Assembly: GCA_003553565.1 (NCBI GenBank)
Contig: PWER01000116.1
Coordinates: forward strand, 17,590-81,589
Direction: 5' to 3'
DNA from: Nitriliruptoria bacterium
Lineage (GTDB): Bacteria; Actinomycetota; Nitriliruptoria; Euzebyales; Egibacteraceae
Length of the DNA: 64,000 nt
Below are positions 18,376 through 27,164 of the stretch, piece by piece (positions within the stretch are counted from its first letter, which is position 1; every line of letters begins with the position of its first letter). Made by a program: the position numbers and the translations under genes. The notes below the pieces were generated by a model. It did no database searches and was not told the origin of the DNA. It saw only the letters and a list, made by a program, of their open reading frames with translations.

Positions 18376-20141
18376 CACAGCACCAGCCCCAGCCCCAGCA
18401 GCGTCACCGCGATCACGAGCACCACCGATCCCAGCGCCCAGGTGGGCACCACGTCGGCGCGGTTGGGCAGCGAGCGGTCGGAGGGCTTGGCCAGCTGCGT
18501 CTGCAGCGCCGCCAGCGGCGCCAGGGCCCGTGCGACGGCGGCGCGCGCACCGCTCGAGGCGGGTGCTGGGTTGGTGGCCGGCGCGGCGGCCGCAGGCGCC
18601 GCCTCAGGCGCTGCCGCCTCGGGCGCAGCCGCCTCGCGCGCTGCGGCGGCGCGGCGACGCGTCAGCACCAGCGGCAGGCCGCGGTATACCCAGTCGAGGT
18701 CCAGCGTCAGCGCCGGCTTGGGCGCGGCGACCGTGACCAGCAGCCAGAAGCCCACGGCGGTCAGCGCAAGCAGCTGCAGCACCGTGGAGATCTGGCCCAC
18801 CGCGTAGGGCTCGAAGTCGACCGCGAAGGGCATCAGGTCGTAGAACGGGGCTGGGTAGATCCCGATGCCGATGTTGATGGCAGCGGCCAGCCCCATGGCG
18901 GTGAGCATGCTGGCGGGCACCGGGCGCACCGCCACCCCGCGGTCGGTGCCGAACCAGGCGAACCAGGTCACCTTCATGGTGATCGACAGGAACGTGCCCA
19001 CCGAGGCGAGCTTGAGGCCGGCCTCGACCACGTCGCGGTCGAGCAGGGCGGCCGCCTCGATCGACAGCTCCTTGCTGACGAAGCCGCTGAACAGCGGCAC
19101 GCCCGAGATCGAGAAGGCGCCGATCAGGAACAGCACCAGCACCCACGGCTGCTTGCGGGCCAGGCCGCCGAGCTCGGTGAGCCGGCTGGTGCCGGCCGCG
19201 TAGAGGACCGCGCCGGCGCCCATCAGCAGCAGGCCCTTGTAGATGATGTGGGCGAAGGCGTGGGCGACCGCCCCGTTCAGGGCCAGCTCTGTGCCCAGGC
19301 CCACCGCGGCGACCATGAAGCCCACCTGGCTGACGATGTGGTAGCTCAGCAGGCGGCGGATCTCGTTCTCGAGCACCGCGAACACGACGCCGTACAGCGC
19401 CATGATCACCCCGAGCCACACCAGCAGCTCCACCCCGGGGAACCCGCGTGCCAGCACGTAGACCCCGGCCTTGGTGGTGAACGCCGAGAGGAACACGGTG
19501 CCGGCGACGCTGGCCTGGGGGTAGGCGTCGGCGATCCAGGCGTGCAGCGGCGGGATCGCCGCGCCCACCGCGAACCCGATGAGGATCAGCCACGTGGCGA
19601 CGCTGTCCAGCGCGAAGGCGTCGAACGCCAGCGACCCGGTCTCGCCGAGGTGGATCAGCACCCCGGCCAGCAGCACCGTGCCGCCGGCGACGTGGACGTA
19701 GAGGTAGCGCAGCGCCGCCTGCGCGGCCCAGCGGGTGGCGCCGGCGGCGATCACCGCCGCGCTGGTGATCGCCTTGATCTCCCAGAAGGCGAACAGCGTC
19801 AGCAGGTCGCCGGCGTAGACCACCCCCAGCGCCGAGCCGATGTAGACGAGCACCGCGGCGCGCTCGCCGGTGCGCATCAGCCGCAGGCCGTACAGCGCGG
19901 CCAGGAACGCCGCCATGGCGAACACGATGCCGAAGGCGCGGCTGAGCGCGTCGACCCGCACCACCTCGACGTCGAAGCCGAAGAACGAGGCCGGCAGGCT
20001 CGCGTCCAGCGGCAGCGTGGCCACGTGGGCCAGCGCCAGCAGCGGCACGCCGAGCATCACCGCGCCGTGGACGCGCTGCGGCAGCACCCCGAGCAGCGCG
20101 GCCCCGGCGAAGAAGATCGCGAACGTGGGCAGCTCAATCAC
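18375..20141 (-). CDS. Second NuoL/M-like proton-transporting subunit of the antiporter operon
   Basis: This 588-residue membrane protein has about 14 transmembrane segments of the proton-conducting transporter family (FWEIKAITSAAVIAAG, FTTKAGVYVLARGFPG, AHAFAHIIYKGLLLMG). After residue about 500 it has an Ala/Pro-rich low-complexity linker (many APEAA units) and a final hydrophobic segment that may be an extra helix. The GTG start at 20139-20141 lies inside the end of the preceding small gene (GTGATTGA, 8-base overlap); the longer frame upstream is not used because it covers that gene. It is an additional antiporter-like subunit beyond the usual A and D. Confidence 0.83.
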   Translation of the reverse strand: MIELPTFAIFFAGAALLGVLPQRVHGAVMLGVPLLALAHVATLPLDASLPASFFGFDVEVVRVDALSRAFGIVFAMAAFLAALYGLRLMRTGERAAVLVYIGSALGVVYAGDLLTLFAFWEIKAITSAAVIAAGATRWAAQAALRYLYVHVAGGTVLLAGVLIHLGETGSLAFDAFALDSVATWLILIGFAVGAAIPPLHAWIADAYPQASVAGTVFLSAFTTKAGVYVLARGFPGVELLVWLGVIMALYGVVFAVLENEIRRLLSYHIVSQVGFMVAAVGLGTELALNGAVAHAFAHIIYKGLLLMGAGAVLYAAGTSRLTELGGLARKQPWVLVLFLIGAFSISGVPLFSGFVSKELSIEAAALLDRDVVEAGLKLASVGTFLSITMKVTWFAWFGTDRGVAVRPVPASMLTAMGLAAAINIGIGIYPAPFYDLMPFAVDFEPYAVGQISTVLQLLALTAVGFWLLVTVAAPKPALTLDLDWVYRGLPLVLTRRRAAAAREAAAPEAAAPEAAPAAAAPATNPAPASSGARAAVARALAPLAALQTQLAKPSDRSLPNRADVVPTWALGSVVLVIAVTLLGLGLVL

Positions 20142-20340
20142 GGCGCAGCGCCTCGTAGTGGTCCTCCGGCCGCTGCAGCAGCCCCTTGAGCACGCCCTTG
20201 GCCAGCCCGACCAGCAACGCGGCCCCCGCCAGGCCGAACACCGCCCAGAACCCCGGGAACAGGTAGGGCACGCCGCGGACCACATCGACCACGACCGACA
20301 CCGCCACCAGCGCGATGGCAGCGATCCACGCCCGGCTCAC
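20134..20340 (-). CDS. Small two-segment membrane protein of the antiporter operon
   Basis: This 68-residue protein has two hydrophobic segments (AWIAAIALVAVSVVVDVV and FWAVFGLAGAALLVGLAKG) joined by a short turn, and a charged C-terminus (EDHYEALRRD). The GTG start overlaps the upstream subunit's stop by 4 bases and its own stop overlaps the next start by 8, so its translation is tightly coupled. I do not recognise the family. Placement between two NuoL/M-like subunits suggests a small structural or linker subunit of the complex. Confidence 0.7.
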   Translation of the reverse strand: MSRAWIAAIALVAVSVVVDVVRGVPYLFPGFWAVFGLAGAALLVGLAKGVLKGLLQRPEDHYEALRRD

Positions 20341-21902
20341 GCGCCACCTCCGGTGATCATCGCCGCAGCGCTGGTGGCCAGCTCACCGAAGCCGAGCAGA
20401 TCACCGAGGCCCAGCAGCAGCCCGACGGCGGCGGTGATGCACAGCGGCACCACCAGCAGCGGGGTGGGCTCGTCGAAGCGGCCGCCGCCGTGGTGGGTGT
20501 CGGCGCCGGGGGCCACGTCGGCGCCGGCGGGCACCGGCGCGCGCTCGTGGACCAGCGGCGCGGGAGCAGCCGTGTCGGGGGCAGGAACCAGGAAGGCGCG
20601 GTAGACGATCGGGAACAGATAGCCCGCACCCAGCAGTCCGGCCAGCAGCAGGGCCGCAGCGAACACCGGGTAGCCGGCGTCGAACGCGCCCAGCACCAGG
20701 TACCACTTCGAGACGAACCCGCCCATGGGCGGCAGCCCGGCGAGCCCGATCGCCGCCACGGCGAACGCTCCCATCGTGAACGGCATGCGCCGCCCCACGC
20801 CGTTGAGCTGGCTGACGTAGTCGTAGTGGGGGCCGCAGTGCAGCGCGCCGGCCACGAAGAACAGGGTGATCTTGAGCGCCGCGTGGTTGACGATGTGCAG
20901 CAGCCCGCCGGTCCAGGCGGTGGCGGTCACCAGCGACAGCCCCAGCACGATGTAGGACAGGTGCGCCACCGTCGAGAACGCCAGCCGCCGCTTGATGTTG
21001 TCCTGGCGCAGCGCGATGAGCGAGGCGACGACGATGGTGATCGAGGCGATCGTGCCGACGACGACGTCGGCGCCGATGTCGGCCAGGGCCACCGGCCCGA
21101 TCACGAAGCCGAAGGCGCGCACGAAGCCGAACACCCCGGCCTTGACGACGGCCACGGCGTGCAGCAGGGCGCTGACCGGCGTCGGCGCGACCATGGCGCG
21201 AGGCAGCCAGGCGTGCAGCGGCATGAGCGCCGCCTTGGTGCCGAACCCGATCGTGACCAGGGCGATCAGCAGCCCCAGCTCGAGACCGCTCAGCTGGTCG
21301 GCCACGAAGCCGCCCGGCACGAAGTCGAGCGTGCCGGTCGCGCTGTAGACCAGCACGATGGCCAGCAGCAGCGCGACGCCGCCGGTGAGCAGGTAGCCGA
21401 GGTAGCGCCGGCCGGCCTGGCGCGCCTCGTCGCTCTCCGAGTGCACCACCAGGGGGTAGGTGGCCACCGTGAGCAGCTCGTAGAAGATGAACAGCGTCAG
21501 CAGGTTCGCCGAGAACGCCAGGCCCACCGCGGTCGACATGCACACCGCGAAGCTGGCGAAGTAGCGGGTCTGGCGGTGCTCGTTCTCCGACCGGACGTAG
21601 CCGATGGAGTAGATCGAGGTCAGGATCCACAGGAACGAGGCCGACAGCCCGAAGGCCATGCCCGGCCCGTCGGCGCGCAGGGCGAGGTCGACGTCCGGCG
21701 CCAGCGGCAGGATCGTGATCTCGGGGGTCTGGCCGGCCAGCACCTGCGGCAGCAGCGCCGCCACGAGGGCGAACTTGATGCCCGCCGCGCCCAGCGTCCA
21801 GCCCTCCCGCAGGTTGGGGCGGTTGCGGGAGGCCACGATGAGCACGGCCGCCAACGGCGAGACCAGGACCGCGAGCAGCAGCAGCACCGAGCCGTCCGCC
21901 AT
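20337..21902 (-). CDS. First NuoL/M-like proton-transporting subunit of the antiporter operon
   Basis: This 521-residue membrane protein belongs to the MrpD/NuoL/NuoM family. It has IYSIGYVRSENEHRQTRYF, MPLHAWLPRAMVAPTPVSALLHAVAVVKAG with its conserved intramembrane His and Lys, and AFSTVAHLSYIVLGLSL. A polar His/Asp/Gly loop near residues 440-475 precedes the last helices. ATG 21902 is chosen (GTG 21905 is adjacent). It is the promoter-proximal gene of the operon, 157 bases from the penicillin-acylase gene, so the operon promoter should lie in 21906-22059. Confidence 0.85.
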   Translation of the reverse strand: MADGSVLLLLAVLVSPLAAVLIVASRNRPNLREGWTLGAAGIKFALVAALLPQVLAGQTPEITILPLAPDVDLALRADGPGMAFGLSASFLWILTSIYSIGYVRSENEHRQTRYFASFAVCMSTAVGLAFSANLLTLFIFYELLTVATYPLVVHSESDEARQAGRRYLGYLLTGGVALLLAIVLVYSATGTLDFVPGGFVADQLSGLELGLLIALVTIGFGTKAALMPLHAWLPRAMVAPTPVSALLHAVAVVKAGVFGFVRAFGFVIGPVALADIGADVVVGTIASITIVVASLIALRQDNIKRRLAFSTVAHLSYIVLGLSLVTATAWTGGLLHIVNHAALKITLFFVAGALHCGPHYDYVSQLNGVGRRMPFTMGAFAVAAIGLAGLPPMGGFVSKWYLVLGAFDAGYPVFAAALLLAGLLGAGYLFPIVYRAFLVPAPDTAAPAPLVHERAPVPAGADVAPGADTHHGGGRFDEPTPLLVVPLCITAAVGLLLGLGDLLGFGELATSAAAMITGGGA

Positions 21903-22059
21903 CACGGCAGCCTCACGAGCGCGCGACCGGCTCCACCGGCATCAGGGGGTTCCCACACAGCGCAGGGCAGGATAGCCACGCCCCGGTCGCCGGCGCCAAC
22001 CCTGACGGGCCTCCTGCGCGTGCGACCGGTGCTGCCGGCAGCGTGCGGGCATGACCGAT

Positions 22060-24645
22060 TCAGGGCGCTGCGCGCAGGCGCAGCCGCGCGTCGGTGGCCT
22101 CCTCGCGGGCCTGGGGGGAGAAGGGCGCGCGGCGCTCCTCGCCGGTGGCCCAGCGCGTGGCGAGCCCCGCGTAGTCGCCGTGCAGGGGGTGACCGGACTG
22201 CCCGGTGGTGTGCAGGCGACGTGTGCGGTCGAGGTCGCCGAGGTCCACCACGGTGCGCACCGACGGGCCGGTGACGGCCTCGTAGCCCTCGTCGGCCTTC
22301 CAGCCGGTGGCGTTGACGATCCCGAACCCGCCGCCGGTCTCGTAGGGCCCGCGGTTGAACAGCGCCTCCACGGGGCCGATCCCCGAGGTGCCCAGCGAGG
22401 GCTCGCGGAACGTGATCGCGTGGAGCTCGCCCCACCGCCACTGCTCCGGGTCCGGGCCGAGGCGGTCGCGGAGCTCGTCGTGGGCCCGCGCCATCGCTGC
22501 GCGCAGGATCGCGTCCCGGTCCTCGCGCTGGTCGGTGGTCGGGTCGTCCCACCACGGATCGTCGGGGCGCTCCAGCAGTTCGGCGACCAGCGCGAGGTAG
22601 CGCTCGTAGCGCCCGGGCCGGGCAGCCTCGGGCAGCTCGGGGTGGAGGATGCCCGCCAGCAGGTGGCGCCAGGTCGCCATGAAGGCGGCGGCCCCTACCG
22701 AGTCCGCCTCGGCCCGCCCGTCCCAGCGCTCCAGCAGGCGCTGCACGGTCGCGACGGCCTCGTCGCCCTCCGCGTCGACCGCGAGCGCGGACGGACGCAC
22801 CACCTCGGCGAAGGGGTCGTGGGTGTCGAGCTGATGGGCCAGGGCGTCGTCGACGTCGTAGTCGCCCAGCGCCCCGGTGACGAGCTCCTCGATGCGCTGC
22901 GCTCGCAGGCCCGGGAGCCAGTCGACGCCGAGCGGGAACCCGTAGGCATCAGGCGCGACCGGCGGCTCGTTGGCGCTGATGATCCAGCCTCGCTCGGGGT
23001 CACGCTCGGTGGGCAGGCGCTCGGCGGGCAGGTAGCCCTCCCACTGATAGCGGTCATCCCATCCCGGCACCGGCACCGACCCGTCGTGGTGCCTGCGGAT
23101 CGGCAACCACCCCGACGCCTGGTAGCCGATCGTCCCCTCGGCGTCGGCGTACAGCAGGTTCTGCGCGGGCACGACGAAGTCGGCCGCGGCCTCCTGGACG
23201 TCAGCGAAGTCGCTGGCGGCGTTGAGCGTCGGGATCGCCTCGACAGTCGGGCCGGGCTCGAGCGCGGGCCACCGCAGGCTCAGCGCGTGCCGTGCCGACC
23301 CGGTCCCGGCGGTTGGCTCGTCGGCGTCGAGCTCCTCCTCGCGCGCGGCGTCATGGGGCGCGAGGGCCTCGTCCGCCTCGGGCAGGGCCTCGGGGTCGCG
23401 CGCCATGGGAGGGCTGTACACCTCCGAGATCACCGGCCCGTTGCGGGTGACCACCACCTCGAGCTCCTCGACGGTGCCGTCGGCGGCGCGCAGCTCCTCG
23501 GTGCGCACCTCGGCGTCGACCCATTCGCCCTCGACCTCGTAGCGGGTCGGGTCGTCGGGGGGGACGCGCTCGACGTAGAGATCGGTCACGTCCGCCCCCA
23601 CGTTGGTGAAGGTCCAGGCCACGTCCTCGTTGTGACCGATGATGACCCCGGGCACGCCCGGGAAGGTGACCCCGGCGACGTCGTAGGGGCACGCCGGGCC
23701 CGTCTCGGCGCAGCGCAGATGGGCCTCGTACCAGACCGAGGGCATGCCGAGCTCGAGGTGGGGATCGCCCGCCAGCAGCGGGGCGCCGGAGGCGGTGTGC
23801 TCACCGGCGACGACCCAGCCATTCGAGCCACCCTCGAGGCCGCCGATGCCGACCGCGGCGTCGACCTGCTCGATCTGCCGCGCGAGCCGGTCCAGCTCCT
23901 CGACTGCCACCGGGCCGGGGCGCCTGGCTGCGTCCTCGTCGCGCTCGGGCGGGTACGGCTCGGGGTCGGCTTCCTCGGCCACGACCGGGCCGTCCTGCGG
24001 GTAGGGCGGGAACAGATCGGCGACCTGCTCGGGCTCGAGAGCCTGGTGCAGCACCGCACGCTCGATCTGCGCGTCGAGGTTGCTGCGCAGCCCCCAGGCC
24101 ATCACCTTGAGGAAGGCGAGGCTGTCGACAGGCTCCCAGGGGCGCGGGGCGCGCGCATCGAGGGGCTCGAGCAGGCGGTAGGCGACCGACAGCTCGCCGG
24201 GCGAGCGGGCGTCGAGGTAGGCGTTCACGCCCTCGGCGTAGGCCTCGAGCATCGCCCGCGTCTCGGTGGAGAGGCTGGCGAGCTCGGCCTTCGCGACGCG
24301 TTCCCAACCGAGGGTGCGCAGGAACCGGTCGGTCTCCAGCTGCTCGGGGCCGAACAGCTCCGCGGTGCGACCGCGGGCGAGGTGGCGGTTGAGGTCCATC
24401 TGGAAGAAGCGGTCCTGGGCGTGGACGTAGCCCTGGGCGCGGAAGAGGTCGTCGTCGGACTCGGCGGTCAGCACCGGCACACCGTCGCCGTCTCTGCTGA
24501 CGCTGACATCGGCGTCCAGCGCGGGCAGCACCACCTCGCCGTCGTGGTCGGGGAACGGGCGCGTCACCAGCGCCCAGGAGGTCACCGCCAGACCTGCCAG
24601 CGCCACGCCCAGCGCCATCGCCGTCCACGCCATCCAGCGCCTCAT
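22060..24645 (-). CDS. Penicillin acylase-family N-terminal nucleophile hydrolase
   Basis: This 861-residue protein has an N-terminal hydrophobic anchor or signal (residues 5-27) and the penicillin amidase layout. The alpha part contains GYVHAQDRFFQMDLNRHLARGR. A spacer is followed by the processing site EGGSNGWVV, where Ser274 would become the N-terminal nucleophile after self-cleavage. The beta part contains HTASGAPLLAGDPHLELGMPSVW and VPGVIIGHNEDVAWTFTNVGAD. The family hydrolyses amide bonds of beta-lactams, acyl-homoserine lactones or other N-acyl compounds; the substrate here is unknown. ATG 24645 follows a GAGGAGG site. It stands alone as a single transcription unit. Confidence 0.9.
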   Translation of the reverse strand: MRRWMAWTAMALGVALAGLAVTSWALVTRPFPDHDGEVVLPALDADVSVSRDGDGVPVLTAESDDDLFRAQGYVHAQDRFFQMDLNRHLARGRTAELFGPEQLETDRFLRTLGWERVAKAELASLSTETRAMLEAYAEGVNAYLDARSPGELSVAYRLLEPLDARAPRPWEPVDSLAFLKVMAWGLRSNLDAQIERAVLHQALEPEQVADLFPPYPQDGPVVAEEADPEPYPPERDEDAARRPGPVAVEELDRLARQIEQVDAAVGIGGLEGGSNGWVVAGEHTASGAPLLAGDPHLELGMPSVWYEAHLRCAETGPACPYDVAGVTFPGVPGVIIGHNEDVAWTFTNVGADVTDLYVERVPPDDPTRYEVEGEWVDAEVRTEELRAADGTVEELEVVVTRNGPVISEVYSPPMARDPEALPEADEALAPHDAAREEELDADEPTAGTGSARHALSLRWPALEPGPTVEAIPTLNAASDFADVQEAAADFVVPAQNLLYADAEGTIGYQASGWLPIRRHHDGSVPVPGWDDRYQWEGYLPAERLPTERDPERGWIISANEPPVAPDAYGFPLGVDWLPGLRAQRIEELVTGALGDYDVDDALAHQLDTHDPFAEVVRPSALAVDAEGDEAVATVQRLLERWDGRAEADSVGAAAFMATWRHLLAGILHPELPEAARPGRYERYLALVAELLERPDDPWWDDPTTDQREDRDAILRAAMARAHDELRDRLGPDPEQWRWGELHAITFREPSLGTSGIGPVEALFNRGPYETGGGFGIVNATGWKADEGYEAVTGPSVRTVVDLGDLDRTRRLHTTGQSGHPLHGDYAGLATRWATGEERRAPFSPQAREEATDARLRLRAAP

Positions 24646-24721
24646 GCACGCCTCCTCGCCCCGCGGAGTCTGCCACCGGCGCGGGCACCCTCACGGCAGG
24701 CCCGCGGCGGGCGTGCTCAGC

Positions 24722-24767
24722 GCCGCAACCGCAGCCCGATCACCGCCGCAATCGAAGCCCGATCACC
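24722..24767. repeat. 23-bp tandem duplication spanning the end of the yihY-type gene
   Basis: Two adjacent 23-bp copies (24722-24744 and 24745-24767) differ at two positions only. The first copy contains the TGA stop of the YihY-family gene at 24740; the second encodes its last residues (VIGLRLRR). A recent duplication could therefore have moved or remade the stop codon. The consequence for the protein is only a few residues. Confidence 0.75.
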
Positions 24768-25969
24768 GCCGCAGCCGCCAGCGCCCCGAGCCCCGCCAGG
24801 GCTGCGGGCAGGCGGGCCGGCTGGGGCGGCCCGGCGTCGGCCCCCCGGCTCGGCTCGGGCCCCCCACCCGGCTCGCGGCTCGCGCCCGGCTCGGGCGCAG
24901 CCGCTGCGGCTGCTGCCGGTGCCGCCGCCGCACCGATGCGCTGCGCGCGGGCCGCCTGGCCGCGCTCGTCGCCCTGTTCAGCGCGCTCGCCCTGCTGCTC
25001 GGCGGACGTGCCCAGCAGCAGCTCCGCCGAGCCGTGCGAGGAGCCCTCGCGCCGTGCCTGCAGGGTCGCGTCGAGCTGGGCGCCGAGCAGCAGCACCAGC
25101 ATCGACAGCTGCAGCCACACGAGCGTCACGATGACGCCGGCCAGGCCGGCGTAGGTGGCCTCGTAGTTCCCGGCTGTCTGGGTGTACAGCGAGAAGCCAG
25201 CCGACAGCACCAGCCACCCGATCGCCCCGAGGACCGCGCCGGGCGAGATCCATCGGCGGGGCAGATCCGCCACATCCGGTGCCGCCCAGTAGGCGAACGA
25301 CAGCAGCAGGACGAGCACCAGCACCGCGACCGCGGCCTGGGCGAGGTTGAACAGCACCGCACCGATCCCGCCGAGGTCGACCACCCCGAGGACGGCCGCG
25401 CGCACCTGCGGCCCGAAGACCACGAGCACCACGATCACCGCCAGGGCGAGCAGCAGCGACGCGATGAGCAGCAGCGCGGTCAGCCGCTGGCCGACGAAGC
25501 CTCGGCCCTCCACCGCACCATGGATGCGGGTCATGGCCTTGATCAGGGTGACCGCCGCCGAGGAGGCCGCCCACAGCCCGCCGAGCACGCCCACGGTGAG
25601 CAGTGCGCCCGCGCCACCGGTGCCGGTGACCCCCTCGATGCGTGGCGCGACCAGATCGAGCACCGCCGGCGGCACGACCTCGTCGAGGGCGTCGACCAGC
25701 ACCTCCGGGTCGGCCACCAGCGACACGACCGCCAGGAAGGCCAGCAGCGACGGGAACAGCGCGAGGAAGATCTTGAAGGCCACGCCGGCGGCCAGCGAGG
25801 GCACGTCGTGGACCTTGATGTCGTCGCGGACCGCCAGCGCCACCTGCAGCCAGCGGCGCGCGGGCGCTGCCGGCGCCTCGGGCGCGGGCGCTGCGCCGTC
25901 GGCGTGCTCGGACTCGGACTCGGACGCGGCCCGGGGCTCGGGTGCCTCGTCGTCAGTGGTGTGGGTCAC
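24740..25969 (-). CDS. YihY/BrkB-family inner membrane protein
   Basis: This 409-residue protein has an acidic N-terminal tail (about residues 1-38), a core with six transmembrane segments in the YihY/BrkB pattern (VPSLAAGVAFKIFLALFPSLL; FAYWAAPDVADLPRRW; PGAVLGAIGWLV; NYEATYAGLAGVIVTLVWLQLS) and an Ala/Pro/Glu-rich C-terminal tail ending in one more hydrophobic stretch. I preferred GTG 25967-25969 because it follows a perfect AGGAGGAGG site; an ATG 57 bases further upstream lacks one. Family function is uncertain (proposed transporter; not RNase BN). A second family member is encoded at 57628-58599. Confidence 0.85.
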   Translation of the reverse strand: MTHTTDDEAPEPRAASESESEHADGAAPAPEAPAAPARRWLQVALAVRDDIKVHDVPSLAAGVAFKIFLALFPSLLAFLAVVSLVADPEVLVDALDEVVPPAVLDLVAPRIEGVTGTGGAGALLTVGVLGGLWAASSAAVTLIKAMTRIHGAVEGRGFVGQRLTALLLIASLLLALAVIVVLVVFGPQVRAAVLGVVDLGGIGAVLFNLAQAAVAVLVLVLLLSFAYWAAPDVADLPRRWISPGAVLGAIGWLVLSAGFSLYTQTAGNYEATYAGLAGVIVTLVWLQLSMLVLLLGAQLDATLQARREGSSHGSAELLLGTSAEQQGERAEQGDERGQAARAQRIGAAAAPAAAAAAAPEPGASREPGGGPEPSRGADAGPPQPARLPAALAGLGALAAAAVIGLRLRR

Positions 25970-26068
25970 GGGGTCCTCCTCCTGGCGCGCTCCAGCATGC
26001 CTGCGGCGGGCCACCACGGCTGACACCCGGGGGGGCGGCGTGGCGCTGGCGGCTCGGCCGGGTCGCGG

Positions 26069-26986
26069 TCAGCGTGGCAGGCGCAGCGCGTCGGCGTCCC
26101 ACTCGGCCATGCCCTCGGCGACCAGCGCGTCGGCGAGCCGGCGCACCCGCTCGGCGTCGGGCTCGCCGGCGGCTGCCGACAGCTCCGGTCCTGGCACGGG
26201 ACGCTCGCGCAGCGCCTGGACCAGGCGCCCTCGGACCTGGCGGTCCGAGCCCTCGAAGCGTGCCTGCGGACGGCTGCGATGGGCCGAGGACGCGGCGGGG
26301 TCGGGTCCCTGCCCTCGCCAGGCACACATCGGCGCCACGGGGCACTCGTCGCAGCGGGGCGTCCGGGCGGTGCACACGCGCGCGCCGAGCTCCATGAGGG
26401 CCTGGCCCCAGGCGCCGGGGTCCCTGTCGGGCACCAGCGCATCGGCGCGCTCCTGGGCGGCCGCACGCGACAGCGCTCGCCCGTGCAGGCGCGCCAGCAC
26501 GCGGGCCACGTTGGTGTCCACTGGCGCCACCGCCAGCCCGTGGGCGAAGGCGGCGACGGCCCGCGCGGTGTAGGCGCCCACGCCCGGTAGGCGCTGCAGC
26601 ACCCCGAGGTCCTCGGGCACCGTCCCGCCGTGCTCGCTGGTGATCACGGTGGCAGCCCGGTGCAGGCGCAGCGCGCGCCGGTTGTAGCCGAGGCCCTGCC
26701 AGGCGGCCACGACCTCGCCCGCGGGCGCCGCGGCCAGCGCCGGCGCGGTCGGCCAACGCGCCATGAAGGATGCGAAGATCGGCACGACCCGCGCCACCTG
26801 GGTCTGCTGGAGCATCGCCTCGCTGACGAGCACCGCCCAGGGATCCGCGTCGCCACGCCAGGGCAGGTCCCGGGCGGTGCGGTGGTACCAGGCCAGCAGC
26901 AGGGCCTGCAGCCGCGCTCGGCGGGCAGGATCAGCGAGGGGCTCCCCCGAGGGATCGTCCGCGCGATCGACGGTGCCGGCAGCCAT
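26069..26986 (-). CDS. mutY: Adenine DNA glycosylase MutY, short form
   Basis: This 305-residue base-excision enzyme removes adenine opposite 8-oxoguanine. It shows the helix-hairpin-helix LPGVGAYTARAVAAFA, the catalytic Asp context PVDTNVARVLARL, the EAMLQQTQVARV motif and an iron-sulfur cluster loop with the exact Cys-X6-Cys-X2-Cys-X5-Cys spacing (VCTARTPRCDECPVAPMC). The C-terminal NUDIX-like domain of E. coli MutY is missing or reduced, as is common in Actinobacteria. ATG 26984-26986 is the family-like start; the frame continues 60 codons upstream over the divergent promoter region and is rejected there. Confidence 0.93.
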   Translation of the reverse strand: MAAGTVDRADDPSGEPLADPARRARLQALLLAWYHRTARDLPWRGDADPWAVLVSEAMLQQTQVARVVPIFASFMARWPTAPALAAAPAGEVVAAWQGLGYNRRALRLHRAATVITSEHGGTVPEDLGVLQRLPGVGAYTARAVAAFAHGLAVAPVDTNVARVLARLHGRALSRAAAQERADALVPDRDPGAWGQALMELGARVCTARTPRCDECPVAPMCAWRGQGPDPAASSAHRSRPQARFEGSDRQVRGRLVQALRERPVPGPELSAAAGEPDAERVRRLADALVAEGMAEWDADALRLPR

Positions 26987-27164
26987 CGTCGGCGAGCCTG
27001 GCACCGCCCCGGCGCCGCCGCAAGCGAGCCGAGCGCGGCGCTGCGATGCTGCGCGGGCGCCACGACGCCGCGCGAGCCGGGCCGCAGCGCGCGCCTGCCC
27101 GTGGCGCGCGCCCGACCCCGGCGCGCCACCCTGGGCACCGACGCCGAGCGAAGGGCGGTATCCC

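Noticed and set aside
22051..25134. A 1027-codon plus-strand open frame
   Set aside because: It is antisense to the penicillin-acylase and YihY genes and is low in complexity at its end.
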